Part shown: positions 14,220 through 21,706 of the stretch, one piece after another
Layout: each line of letters opens with the position of its first letter
Position numbering within the stretch: position 1 is the first letter of the stretch
DNA from: a virus
Strand: one strand, 5' to 3'
IMG/VR virus record: IMGVR_UViG_3300049846_000613
Coordinates: 1 to 23,889 of that record
Length of the DNA stretch: 23,889 nt
The notes under the pieces: generated by a model
What the model was told of the DNA's origin: nothing
Databases searched by the model: none
The model's input: the letters and a program-made list of their open reading frames with translations, nothing else
Translations under genes and position numbers: made by a program

Positions 14220-14459
14220 TCAAAACGGTCGGCTGAAAACGGGCTTTTTAGCCTCCTTTGGCGCGGGGGGTGTTTCCTCGTCGGGAATTATGCATTCCTC
14301 CGCAAGGGGCTGGTTGACTTTGTATTTCAATAGCCGGATATGGTCGGCCACTTGGGTGGCTACGCCCAAATCGATGAGGCGTTGGCCGGATGGCTCGCTG
14401 GTGCCGATTACCCAACCGGCTTTGAAGTTGCCGTGATCTTTGATGAATTGTATTTTCAT
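14220..14459 (-). CDS. Small head-tail region protein of unknown function
   Basis: This 79-residue protein starts at ATG 14459, which overlaps the previous stop as ATGA. An upstream ATG at 14501 lies deep in the neighbouring gene and is less likely. It begins MKIQFIKDHGNFKAGWVIGT, a beta-hairpin-like start, then PSGQRLIDLGVATQVADHIR, and ends in a proline- and charge-rich tail (DEETPPAPKEAKKPVFSRPF). The N-terminal pattern, a basic strand with K-x-G followed by a small helix, is common among short phage proteins encoded beside connector genes, but I cannot name a family. Its location between the tail terminator and the tail tube suggests a minor connector or tail assembly factor. Confidence 0.65.
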   Translation of the reverse strand: MKIQFIKDHGNFKAGWVIGTSEPSGQRLIDLGVATQVADHIRLLKYKVNQPLAEECIIPDEETPPAPKEAKKPVFSRPF

Positions 14460-14875
14460 GATACTGTCGTGCTGTTTCTGATGCAAATCCTGTACTCGCA
14501 AAGACGGCGGTGCATTTCTGCGTTGTCTGTATAGCCGTCTCGCTCGCTCAGGTATTCAATGTGCGCCACGTCAACCGTGTCGCCGCCGGTGAGCGTCCAT
14601 GTTCCCGCTTGGTAGTCCAGGGCAGCCCGTATTGCTATGCTTGCCGCCGCCGTGGTTGTGTACGTTGAACCGTATATATCCACCTGCACAAGGGCAAGGT
14701 CAAGGTCGCTACTTTGTGTTTTCGTGCTCTGGGGGCCGGGGCTTATGAGGTTCACGCATACCGCCGGGTATGTCGTTTGCTGCTTAAGTACGCCGGGGTA
14801 CACACGCCCGCCAATCAGCGTGTTTGCCGCTGTGTTGGCCGCTATGCGGTTGGCTATGATCCCGGATACGTTCAT
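14456..14875 (-). CDS. Tail terminator/completion protein, DUF3168-like
   Basis: This 139-residue protein begins NVSGIIANRIAANTAANTLI and continues GRVYPGVLKQQTTYPAVCVN, the characteristic opening of the DUF3168 (SPP1 gp17-like) family: a short helix, then R-V-YPG-x-(5)-YPAV. Later LALVQVDIYGSTYTTTAAAS matches the family strand and helix that follow, and EYRICIRN matches its last strand. These proteins form the ring that ends the tail tube and joins it to the head. The start forms an ATGA overlap with the gp10-like gene and the end forms another with the next gene. Length and context agree with the family. Confidence 0.85.
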   Translation of the reverse strand: MNVSGIIANRIAANTAANTLIGGRVYPGVLKQQTTYPAVCVNLISPGPQSTKTQSSDLDLALVQVDIYGSTYTTTAAASIAIRAALDYQAGTWTLTGGDTVDVAHIEYLSERDGYTDNAEMHRRLCEYRICIRNSTTVS

Positions 14876-15348
14876 ACGCTTATGCTTTGCGCGTAGGAGT
14901 CAATTTGTTTTTTCAATTCCTGTATCGCCCTCCTGAGCGTTTCCGGCCCTGCCGTTTGGGCTGCCGGACGCACAAAAGGGTGCGGTCTTTGGTTTTCGGT
15001 GCCGAACTCTACAAAATGCGCGTAGTAGCCGTCCACCTTATTGCCCTTGTATTCAATCCCGGTGCCCGACTTGTCAACCTTCGGCCCCACCCAGACCGCA
15101 GGGGATCGGCGGAATGTCAGGTTTCGGAATGATCGGCGCAGGTTGCCGGGGTAATAGGTAATTTTCGTTTCTCCCTTGTAGCGGCTGTGCGGCTCGTCGC
15201 TGACGGGGGCTAACTGTTTGATCGCGTTGATAAGGATCGGTGAAGCCTTACGAAAAGCGCCGTTAGTTTCCTTTTTCGCGTGATTCGCAACCCGGTACAG
15301 TTTACGCACCGCCTCGTTTACCTCTCTTTGTAGTTGCGCATCCATCAT
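14872..15348 (-). CDS. HK97 gp10-like head-tail/tail completion protein
   Basis: This 158-residue protein contains the signature of the HK97 gp10 family near its end: GYYAHFVEFGTENQRPHPFV followed by RPA. The N-terminal half is helical and basic (REVNEAVRKLYRVANHAKKE), and TYYPGNLRRSFRNL fits the family strand that contains PGNLRRS. These proteins act at the interface between head and tail. It begins at the first of two adjacent ATGs, overlapping the adaptor stop. The second ATG, 3 nt later, is equally possible. Confidence 0.88.
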   Translation of the reverse strand: MMDAQLQREVNEAVRKLYRVANHAKKETNGAFRKASPILINAIKQLAPVSDEPHSRYKGETKITYYPGNLRRSFRNLTFRRSPAVWVGPKVDKSGTGIEYKGNKVDGYYAHFVEFGTENQRPHPFVRPAAQTAGPETLRRAIQELKKQIDSYAQSISV

Positions 15349-15677
15349 AGCCTCCGTTTTGCCTGTATTTGTAGGTGATCGTTTCTGCCCGTCTCGCTTA
15401 TCCGTTCAATGTCGTATGTATCGCCGTTGTAACTTATCCGCTCTACAAATCCAACATCGTCACGGTGCCGGATGGTGAACGTTATGTTAGTAGCCGCCTG
15501 ATTGATCGCATCCTGAAAGGTCTCCCCCGATCCGGTGAGCGGGTAATCTATGCTCGCCCACACGGTCGCCAGGGTCGCCCACGTCTCAATCGGCTCGTTA
15601 TACGCATTCGCCGCCGTTGTCCGGCTTTGTAGCGTGATGCGCCGGTCTAACTTGCCAGGGTCGATTCCTTTCAGCAT
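15345..15677 (-). CDS. Head-tail adaptor (head closure) protein
   Basis: This is a 110-residue protein. I choose the ATG at 15677, which shares its A with the preceding TGA (TGATG), giving MLKGIDPGKLDRRITLQSRT. Members of the Phage_H_T_join family (SPP1 gp16-like) start with GKL-x-x-RI-x-(2)Q. The upstream ATG at 15713 would add 12 residues overlapping the connector gene. Further family features are TWATLATVWASIDYP (the W-A-x-(3-5)-GE region, here with GSGETFQDA) and the end strands FTIRHRDDVGFVERISYNGD and YDIERISE. Such proteins seal the connector after packaging. Confidence 0.88.
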   Translation of the reverse strand: MLKGIDPGKLDRRITLQSRTTAANAYNEPIETWATLATVWASIDYPLTGSGETFQDAINQAATNITFTIRHRDDVGFVERISYNGDTYDIERISETGRNDHLQIQAKRRL

Positions 15678-16243
15678 CACACCAGGTTTGTACGGTGATT
15701 GAATGCCAGCCATTGCGACGACCGCGAACCGGGGTCTTTCAGCGACATATCCTCCCTCCGCTCATACAGCATTGTAAGCGTCAACTTTATCGCGTGTTTC
15801 AACTCTTCCGGTATTGCCCCCGCCGTGCTATCGCCAACTGTGTACCGCACCTGCACGGCATTTGGGTATTCGCCCAAATCTGGCAGGCTGGTATCCGGGT
15901 TGGGCACGATGCGGGGGGTCTGCCCGATCAGGTCGGATGTGTAGTTCGTTGATGCCCACGTTTGCAGCGCTCCGTCTTCGTCGATGTACTTGACATGCGT
16001 CACCGATGCTGCCGGGTGCAATGGAAGTGGTACATAGCCCTCTGCGGGCCACTCATCATAATACACGTCCACTGTTTGAACAGCAAGCAACCGGCCCGTC
16101 TCTGATTCGACTTTGCGCCGGGCCACGGAGATGAGGCTTTCAATGAGCGCATCCTCGTCGTTGTGGTCAACGCGTAGTTGCGCCTTGGCCTCCACCAAGG
16201 TCACAGGCTCAAATGCCGGGCCGGTTGCTATGCTGTACTTCAT
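15677..16243 (-). CDS. Head-tail connector protein, gp6/phiE125 gp8-like
   Basis: This 188-residue protein starts at ATG 16243 (MKYSIATGPAFEPVTLVEAK), which forms an ATGA overlap with the capsid gene stop. An ATG at 16309 would put 22 unrelated residues inside the capsid gene. The opening EPVTLVEAKAQLRVDHNDED is the standard start of phiE125 gp8-like and HK97 gp6-like connectors (EPVTLAEAK-x-HLR). It is followed by the helix LIESLISVARRKVESETGRL, then LPLHPAASVTHVKYIDEDG and VQVRYTVGD, all expected in the family. The C-terminal helix contains EELKHAIKLTLTMLYERRED. These proteins form the ring under the portal. Confidence 0.9.
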   Translation of the reverse strand: MKYSIATGPAFEPVTLVEAKAQLRVDHNDEDALIESLISVARRKVESETGRLLAVQTVDVYYDEWPAEGYVPLPLHPAASVTHVKYIDEDGALQTWASTNYTSDLIGQTPRIVPNPDTSLPDLGEYPNAVQVRYTVGDSTAGAIPEELKHAIKLTLTMLYERREDMSLKDPGSRSSQWLAFNHRTNLV

Positions 16244-17553
16244 TGGGAGGTATGTACGTTTGCGCTGTATGCGAACGATTGACCGTGCGTTACGGCCATG
16301 TCGTACCAACTGTTCATCACTACTTGCACCGTTGCTTCTTTGAGGCGCGTGTACGGGTCGGCCATAAGTTCAAGCCCGCCCCATTGTCCGATGTACAATT
16401 GCGACCAATCGCCGAAATACATATAGTGCGCCACGCCGGACGTCGGCACGTTGGTAGACGTGAGGGCGCGGTATCCGTTCACGGTGCCCGTTCCGTTGTT
16501 CGGGCCTTCCCAGATGAATCCGTTTCCGGCGGTGTCCCGCTTGACGGTCTTCAAAATCCCCGCTACGGTAGGTGTGGTCAGGTAGGCCATTGTGGATCCG
16601 TCGGCGTTGTCGGCGGCTACTTGCGTCTCGAAGTCCACGATCTTCGCCCACGTCGGCGCAGCCGCCACGGTGATCGCGTTCACGCCCGAAATACCGGGGA
16701 TACCCGTGGGGCCATTGGAGGTCGAGGATGCCAGGGCCGCGCTATCCAGGGCATTGTCGCGGGCGTTCATCAGTCGGTTACGGATGAAGTTCTCCACGCT
16801 GATTGTGGATTGGCGCAGGAGTTGAAGGCTGTATTCCGTCCACGCGGCCAGGCGCTTGGGTGACATTTGCACCCGGTCAAACGTCGGCGTCGTTTCGTCG
16901 GCAGTCGATTGTTCCGTTTCCCACACGGCAGCAGCCGCGCCGTCGTTGCGCGGGAAGTCGATATTGCCGCTCAGGCCGTTGAGGAACGTGCATCCCATGC
17001 GGAAAACAACGCCCTTGGGATCAAGGAACGGAATCAACTGCCCTACGTCGGTCTGCACGGTGAATCCGCCCGTCGTGGTGGTTCCTGCCACCAAGTCACG
17101 CTGTTGGATGAGGGCAGGAACGAGAACGCCGGATCCGTAATTTCCAATACCGGCGGCTCTCATCTCGTTTTGTGCCTCCTCGTGCATCTCTTTTTCCAGG
17201 CCGGAAAGGTTGCCTTTGCCCACGGCGGCCATGATCGCGTTGCGGAACGAGTAGCGCTTCGCTACGTCGTCGCGCTTATCACCGCGATTTTGGATGACAT
17301 TCACGTTGATGGGGGCCTCCGTGGTGGCGCTCGATGTCCAGCCCGCGCTTCGGGCTTCGATGTCGAGCATGGTCTCCAGGCGGCGCACTTCGGCGTCGGC
17401 GGTGTCAAGTTCGGTCTTTGCGCTGTCCAGGGCCGGGCCGTCGGTGGCTTCGTTCCAGGTGCGGGCTTCGATTTTTTCGCTCAGCGCTTTCACTTTGTCC
17501 AGCGCCGCGCCCCGTTGTTCACGGGCCGCTTTGAGCAGTTGTGCAGTGTTCAT
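16240..17553 (-). CDS. Major capsid protein (HK97 fold)
   Basis: This 437-residue protein has an N-terminal charged helical region (residues 1-72, KAAREQRGAALDKVKALSEK to VRRLETMLDIEA) that looks like the HK97 delta/scaffold domain removed by the prohead protease. After a linker come GGFTVQTDVGQLIPFLDPKG (the usual GG-x-x-VP/T-x-(3)I region), NIDFPRND, AAWTEYSLQLLRQSTISVEN and FIRNRLMNARDNALDSAALA. Next is the family GTPGIPGI-like turn (NGPTGIPGISGVN), and near the end the GDWSQLYIGQWGGLELMADP motif typical of HK97-type capsids. The protease gene lies 2 nt upstream. I cannot place the cleavage site with certainty. There is no fused decoration domain. Confidence 0.93.
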   Translation of the reverse strand: MNTAQLLKAAREQRGAALDKVKALSEKIEARTWNEATDGPALDSAKTELDTADAEVRRLETMLDIEARSAGWTSSATTEAPINVNVIQNRGDKRDDVAKRYSFRNAIMAAVGKGNLSGLEKEMHEEAQNEMRAAGIGNYGSGVLVPALIQQRDLVAGTTTTGGFTVQTDVGQLIPFLDPKGVVFRMGCTFLNGLSGNIDFPRNDGAAAAVWETEQSTADETTPTFDRVQMSPKRLAAWTEYSLQLLRQSTISVENFIRNRLMNARDNALDSAALASSTSNGPTGIPGISGVNAITVAAAPTWAKIVDFETQVAADNADGSTMAYLTTPTVAGILKTVKRDTAGNGFIWEGPNNGTGTVNGYRALTSTNVPTSGVAHYMYFGDWSQLYIGQWGGLELMADPYTRLKEATVQVVMNSWYDMAVTHGQSFAYSANVHTSQ

Positions 17554-17555
17554 AA

Positions 17556-18443
17556 TTATTTGCTTGGATGTGACGCAAGCAAGGCACGAATCTGCCTGCT
17601 GCGCTGGTTAATAATCTGTGTATCAGGCTCCGAACGTTGGCCGTTCAGGGCTGCTATCAGTTGTGTATGTGCAAGTATTGCCGCCTTGGCCGCGTCCACC
17701 GCCGCCTGGCAGGCGTTGACAGCCGCGCCGAACAGGTCTGCGTTGGCGGGGCTGAGTGCGATGAGCGTGTCCACGTTTTCAGCGAAGGATGTGCATTCCG
17801 TGACCGTCTCGTTCAGGCATTCAATACAATCATTTGATGCACTGATCGCCTCCCCCATGACCTCCGCCGGGCTTGGCATCTCTGCTCCGTCGCGGGCCTG
17901 CATATCGTGGCTGCGCTTGGCCACCGTCGTGTCTGGGTTGGCGGGGAATGTCACGGGGGACACGTCGTACACGCGCTTCACGGCTTTGATCGTCCGGTGG
18001 TCTTTGCCGTTCATCCGCTCCCATACGTCCCCGGCGGTGTTGTCATCGTAGCGCAGGGTGAAGCCCCACGAACTTTGCGAGATGTCGCCCCGCTCGATGG
18101 ACGTGGCAAGGTCACGGGCGGCCTGCGTGTCGGGCAGGTCGATCTCATAGGCCAGGCCAGTATCGTCAATGCTCAGGCTGAGCGTTCCGGCTGCCGTGCG
18201 GCCAAGTACCACGTTGGGGTCGTGGTTCAGCAGCGCCCGCACGTCGGCCATGTCCGCGTTTGCCAGGGCTTCGCGGGCGATTTCCTCCGTGAACCAGCCC
18301 ATGTCGTAGCGCTGCCCGAATTTCAGGGCATAGCCGCGCAGTTTCTTTTTGCCGTCGCCCATACCCCGGATTTCCAGGCCGTCACCATAGGCGCGTGTTT
18401 CGAGGCCGTCGGCCTTAATCTTGCGATATTCAGGCTGTTGCAT
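17556..18443 (-). CDS. Prohead protease (HK97 type) with C-terminal helical extension
   Basis: This is a 295-residue protein from ATG 18443 (MQQPEYRKIKADG). An ATG at 18524 would add 27 basic residues that overlap the portal gene. Family features are LRGYALKFGQRYD, then RALLNHDPNVVLGRTAAGTL with the likely catalytic His74, then DISQSSWGFTLRY, where Ser125 is the likely nucleophile, and DVSPVTFPANPDT. It cleaves the capsid delta domain during maturation. After about residue 175 there is an additional 120-residue, alanine-rich helical region (PSPAEVMGEAISASNDCIEC to ACQAAVDAAKAAILAHTQLI) not needed for the protease fold. It may be a scaffold-like or capsid-targeting tail. Start overlaps the portal stop by 14 nt. 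Confidence 0.9.
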   Translation of the reverse strand: MQQPEYRKIKADGLETRAYGDGLEIRGMGDGKKKLRGYALKFGQRYDMGWFTEEIAREALANADMADVRALLNHDPNVVLGRTAAGTLSLSIDDTGLAYEIDLPDTQAARDLATSIERGDISQSSWGFTLRYDDNTAGDVWERMNGKDHRTIKAVKRVYDVSPVTFPANPDTTVAKRSHDMQARDGAEMPSPAEVMGEAISASNDCIECLNETVTECTSFAENVDTLIALSPANADLFGAAVNACQAAVDAAKAAILAHTQLIAALNGQRSEPDTQIINQRSRQIRALLASHPSK

Positions 18444-19791
18444 TGTCTGTATTTTGTCCAGGGTTCGCCGTCGTGTCAGGTGAATTTTGCCCCGTGTCCG
18501 TTTGTGTTTGCCCATTTTTGCCATTGAGTATTTCGCCTAGCATGTCCATAGGGGCCATGTTCTGTTGAATAAACAGGGTGTCGCCGCCCTCGATCTTGTT
18601 CAGGTTTTTCTTCGCCCGCACCTCGTTTGGTGTCATCCACCCGTTTTGGATAGCAGAGGCAAAGAATTTGCTTTGTGCCTCCATGTCGCCCATCTGCATG
18701 GCGGACAAATCGAAGGCGAAAAAGCGGCGGCGGTTGCGGATTTCTGAGGTGGTAAATAGTTTGGTGGTAATTTCCTCCTCGATCTTCCTTGCCCACGGGC
18801 GCAGGCAGTGGACTACGAAATCTTGGTTTTGCTGCTCGATGTTTGAGAATGTAGCCCGGTCAAGTTGGCTGAGCAGGTGCAGGGGGACTTTGAAAATCTG
18901 GCTTACCTCGACGGTTGTCAGGTTGCGAAAGTCAATCACCGCCGCATCCTTTGGCCCTGCCTGCATGGCTTTGAAGTCGGCCCCGGCGTCAAGAACCATG
19001 ATGCTGCCGGCGTTCTTGCTGCCGGCGTGTGACATTTCGAGTTTTTGCTTCAGCACTTCCCGCTGCTCCTTGCTCAGGGCATTGGGGAACGTGATGAGGC
19101 CGCCCACGCTGGCTCCTTTCTCGAAATAGGCGTTACTGTATTGCTGCGCGCCGATGGATGTGGAAAACGAGCCGGAATGTACAAGGCTCACCCGCTTCCC
19201 AAGGAGGCCCGTCAACGTCACGCCCTTGATGTGTATAATCTCCGTTTCAGGAAGTAGTACATTGATGGGCTGATTGTTCAGGTTGCCGGACACGTGGTAG
19301 AACAGTTGCCCCGTGGGGCCGTAATACTGTTGCACCATTTCCTGCGGGATCAATTCCAGCGCCTTGGGCCGGGCCGTCTGCGCATCGAAGTGAATGCGGG
19401 CATAGCCATTGCCCAAACAGGCGTTAGTTATGAGCGTTTGCAGGAAATCGAACGTAGTGTAGGAGGGGTGCGGGCGACCGTCGAACAGGTAAGAAACCGG
19501 GCTGTCGTGGTCGGGGAATACGTCGCCGTCGCTGTCGCGGCGGAAAACGCCCCGATCCAGGGAGGCTATACCCTCGGAAATGTAGCGGATGGCCGACCAG
19601 GCCGGGGGGACACGTAGCACGGTCTCGTTTGTGACCGTGGCGGGGCCTGAGTTCAGAAATGACGTGTCAATGCCGAACAGGCTGAGGTTGGCAGGGTTGG
19701 AAAGGGACGTGGAACGCACTTCCGGCGGTGTTTCCGCCTTACGCGCATAAAAAAACCCGATTTCGTACCCGAATACCTGCATTTGCTGCAA
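18430..19791 (-). CDS. Portal protein (HK97 family)
   Basis: This 453-residue protein shows the HK97 portal pattern throughout: VTNETVLRVPPAWSAIRYIS with EGIASLDRGVFRR, then HPSYTTFDFLQTLITNACLG with NGYARI, then NVLLPETEIIHIKGVTLTGL, GLITFPNALSKEQREVLKQK, and near the end the stretch FKVPLHLLSQLDRATFSNIE with QQNQDFVVHCLRPWARKIEE. It forms the dodecameric ring through which DNA enters and leaves. The C-terminus (GQTQTDTGQNSPDTTANPGQ) is polar and low-complexity. The start at 19791 follows a 65-nt gap. A second in-frame ATG 9 nt later (residue 4) could also serve. Motif order and length fit the family well. Confidence 0.94.
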   Translation of the reverse strand: MQQMQVFGYEIGFFYARKAETPPEVRSTSLSNPANLSLFGIDTSFLNSGPATVTNETVLRVPPAWSAIRYISEGIASLDRGVFRRDSDGDVFPDHDSPVSYLFDGRPHPSYTTFDFLQTLITNACLGNGYARIHFDAQTARPKALELIPQEMVQQYYGPTGQLFYHVSGNLNNQPINVLLPETEIIHIKGVTLTGLLGKRVSLVHSGSFSTSIGAQQYSNAYFEKGASVGGLITFPNALSKEQREVLKQKLEMSHAGSKNAGSIMVLDAGADFKAMQAGPKDAAVIDFRNLTTVEVSQIFKVPLHLLSQLDRATFSNIEQQNQDFVVHCLRPWARKIEEEITTKLFTTSEIRNRRRFFAFDLSAMQMGDMEAQSKFFASAIQNGWMTPNEVRAKKNLNKIEGGDTLFIQQNMAPMDMLGEILNGKNGQTQTDTGQNSPDTTANPGQNTDNATA

Positions 19792-19856
19792 AATTGGGCG
19801 AAAAACGGGCCGGAATGTTAGTTTCTAACGGGGTTTGGGCGGATTGGTGTTCGGTT

Positions 19857-20093
19857 TTACACGATCAGTATATGCACCTCAATCCTCCCTGGCCCCCCGC
19901 CCTGGCGGTAGCGCCGGTATGAGGCGGTAAAAGATTCGTAATTGATGAACCGGCGCACGACTTTGCCACGGGCCGGGTTGCTGTACATGCGATTAAATTC
20001 CCGCTCGGTTTCCCACCAGGCGAGTTTAGGCTCTCCGATTTCTGCCAGTTTTTCACCGTAGACGGCAAAATAGTCCTCAGGGAGTAGCATCAT
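19857..20093 (-). CDS. Small basic protein of unknown function
   Basis: This 78-residue protein starts MMLLPEDYFAVYGEKLAEIG and ends with a basic stretch, GKVVRRFINYESFTASYRRY, then GPGRIEVHILIV. The start overlaps the glycosyltransferase end by 17 nt. Two consecutive ATGs (20093 and 20090) make the exact start uncertain. There is no signal peptide, transmembrane segment or known motif. It lies just upstream of the portal gene. Its small size and basic C-terminal half would fit a nucleic-acid- or capsid-interacting accessory protein, but that is only suggestive. I do not recognise it. Confidence 0.6.
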   Translation of the reverse strand: MMLLPEDYFAVYGEKLAEIGEPKLAWWETEREFNRMYSNPARGKVVRRFINYESFTASYRRYRQGGGPGRIEVHILIV

Positions 20094-21069
20094 TTTGTTG
20101 TATTAAGTGCGGAAACATGCGAAATATCGACTCCGCCCGCTTCCGTGTTTCAGAAATCATATTATAATTCTCTACTATCTCCTGGCAGGACTTCTCCCAC
20201 AGCGCCACCCCTTCCTTGTGCGTCGGGAAGGTAGCCGTTGAATGTTCCCACCCTGGCCGCCCGGCGTAGTTAGTCAGGCAAGCGCCCCCGGCCATTGTCG
20301 CCTCAATCCATGCAATGTTCGATTTATGGTCGTTGAATTGGCAGGGCATCATCGGTTTCCATACGCCGTTCAGTTGCAATTTGGGCAGCATGGCAAAGTA
20401 CATTTCCGGGTCATCCAAGGCGGGTAAAAATCGGCTGTTGTCGCCGTGATCCAGGGGGGGATAGTAGCCGATGAACGTCCATGCCTTCGCCTTGTCCCGG
20501 ATTCCGGGCCAATCCTCCTGGCCCTGACGCCACAGATCGTGCATCTGTATGCTTTGCCCCCGCCATGACCAATGTCCGGTGTCCGGGCTTGGCTTATCCG
20601 GCAGTTCACCGGGAAGGATGGCGTTTTTCACCACCAATCCGCCGCTGTGGTATGTCTCCAAAAACGCCTCTGTGCTGAACCAAAAAAGGTCAGCCATGCC
20701 AAGGCAGTCCTCCGTTGCTTTGCGGCGGGCTTTGTCCTGAAAGTCGCCGGACAAAGCATGTATGTCCGGCAAGTGGAGTATGTCGTCGTCGATGTCCACA
20801 ATGAAATACCGGGGGGCAATCCTGGCTGACGACTTCCATTTTTTCACGAAATCGTTTATCGTTTGTTGCTCCCCTTTTTTGCCGCTGCCGGGCCGGGCAG
20901 TGATAACCACGTCCGCCCATAGCATGTCCCCGTAATCCAGTTCCTTGCGGGCATAGCGGACATTGAAAACGCCGGGGTAAAGTTTACCCATCAGCGTCAG
21001 GGGGCCGAACAGCCGCCAATAGGCGACGTTGGAAAGAATCGGGTACTCTAAAACTAATATATTAATCAT
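20077..21069 (-). CDS. Glycosyltransferase-like protein (GT-B fold)
   Basis: This 330-residue protein has the two-domain look of a GT-B enzyme. The N-terminal part opens INILVLEYPILSNVAYWRLF, then has ADVVITARPGSGKK and YFIVDIDDDILHLPDIHALS (residues 88-107). The C-terminal part has KAWTFIGYYPPLDHGDNSRF, the segment FNDHKSNIAWIEATMAGGAC (residues 245-264) resembling the donor-nucleotide binding E-x-M-A-x-G region of GT1/GT4 enzymes, and a helical end (SETRKRAESIFRMFPHLIQQ). Sugar donor and acceptor cannot be read from the sequence. Phage enzymes of this type may modify phage DNA, virion proteins or host surface glycans. It overlaps the methyltransferase stop by 8 nt, so the two are probably co-expressed. 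Confidence 0.65.
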   Translation of the reverse strand: MINILVLEYPILSNVAYWRLFGPLTLMGKLYPGVFNVRYARKELDYGDMLWADVVITARPGSGKKGEQQTINDFVKKWKSSARIAPRYFIVDIDDDILHLPDIHALSGDFQDKARRKATEDCLGMADLFWFSTEAFLETYHSGGLVVKNAILPGELPDKPSPDTGHWSWRGQSIQMHDLWRQGQEDWPGIRDKAKAWTFIGYYPPLDHGDNSRFLPALDDPEMYFAMLPKLQLNGVWKPMMPCQFNDHKSNIAWIEATMAGGACLTNYAGRPGWEHSTATFPTHKEGVALWEKSCQEIVENYNMISETRKRAESIFRMFPHLIQQNDATP

Positions 21070-21706
21070 ACTTTAAAACAGATTGGATGCCTTTGCTCAT
21101 CCTGTTTTTTGCCGCTGCGTAGTAATCGGGGTCTATCTCAAAGCCGATGTAATCAAACCCCATACCTTCGTAGGCTATTAGGCTGGATGCGCTGCCGACG
21201 TGCGTATCAAGGATTAGGTCTCCCGGCTTGGCGTATTTGCTTAAAATCCATTCGTAAAGGGCAATGGGTTTTTCTGTGGGATGAAAAACCCTTTCGCTAT
21301 TCAATTTCCCTCTTGAATAATTAGCAACACGTAACGGCTTTTTAAAACTGGTCCAGGCCAGCTCTCCGTCTGCTAATGTGAAATTCCTTTGTCCTTTATC
21401 CCAAAAAATCCATCCGCTTGAATTTTTGCTAATTTTTTCAATAAAATAATTTGCTCCCCAAATAATCTGGTTTTTTGATACTCTAAAAAGTTCTAAAAAA
21501 TACGCTTTGCTTGGCTCTGTATTCCACTTTTGGGCCTTTCCATAAGTTCCTTTCCATCCGGCTCCACCGTTGGCGGAAGTTCCGCCAACAAGGTTACAAT
21601 GTTCGCCATACGGCGGGTCAACAATAGCCAAATCAAAGAACCCGTCAGGATATGACGGCAGCCCTATGTTTTTATCCATGCAATCGCCCAAAATGAATTT
21701 GCCCAT
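21062..21706 (-). CDS. DNA methyltransferase (N4-cytosine/N6-adenine, beta-type order)
   Basis: This is a 214-residue amino-methyltransferase. The catalytic motif DPPYG lies near the N-terminus (residues 30-34) in DLAIVDPPYGEHCN. The SAM-binding motif LILDTHVGSASS (164-175) lies near the C-terminus, preceded by HPTEKP (142-147) and followed by YIGFEIDPDYYAAAKNR. Catalytic motif before SAM motif is the beta-class order. The canonical D-x-F-x-G-SG-T is here DTHVGSAS. It is short, with only a small possible target-recognition region around 40-130. There is no restriction partner, so it is probably an orphan enzyme that protects phage DNA. The start immediately follows the large terminase stop (TAAATG). 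Base composition is far more AT-rich than its neighbours (13 of 60 bases are G or C at 21421-21480), a sign of recent acquisition. Confidence 0.88.
   Translation of the reverse strand: MGKFILGDCMDKNIGLPSYPDGFFDLAIVDPPYGEHCNLVGGTSANGGAGWKGTYGKAQKWNTEPSKAYFLELFRVSKNQIIWGANYFIEKISKNSSGWIFWDKGQRNFTLADGELAWTSFKKPLRVANYSRGKLNSERVFHPTEKPIALYEWILSKYAKPGDLILDTHVGSASSLIAYEGMGFDYIGFEIDPDYYAAAKNRMSKGIQSVLKYD

Noticed and set aside
16867-18051. Plus-strand open frame of 394 codons opposite the capsid and protease genes
   Set aside because: It spans two clear minus-strand genes, has no recognisable motif and crosses their boundary. It is an antisense artefact of GC-rich codon use.
19792-19856. Promoter in the gap before the portal gene (CAATTTTG near the start and a GTTAG-TTT-CTAAC hairpin at 19817-19829)
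   Set aside because: The -7-like element lies only a few bases before the ATG, no -33 partner is convincing, and a 5-bp hairpin of this kind is easily found by chance.
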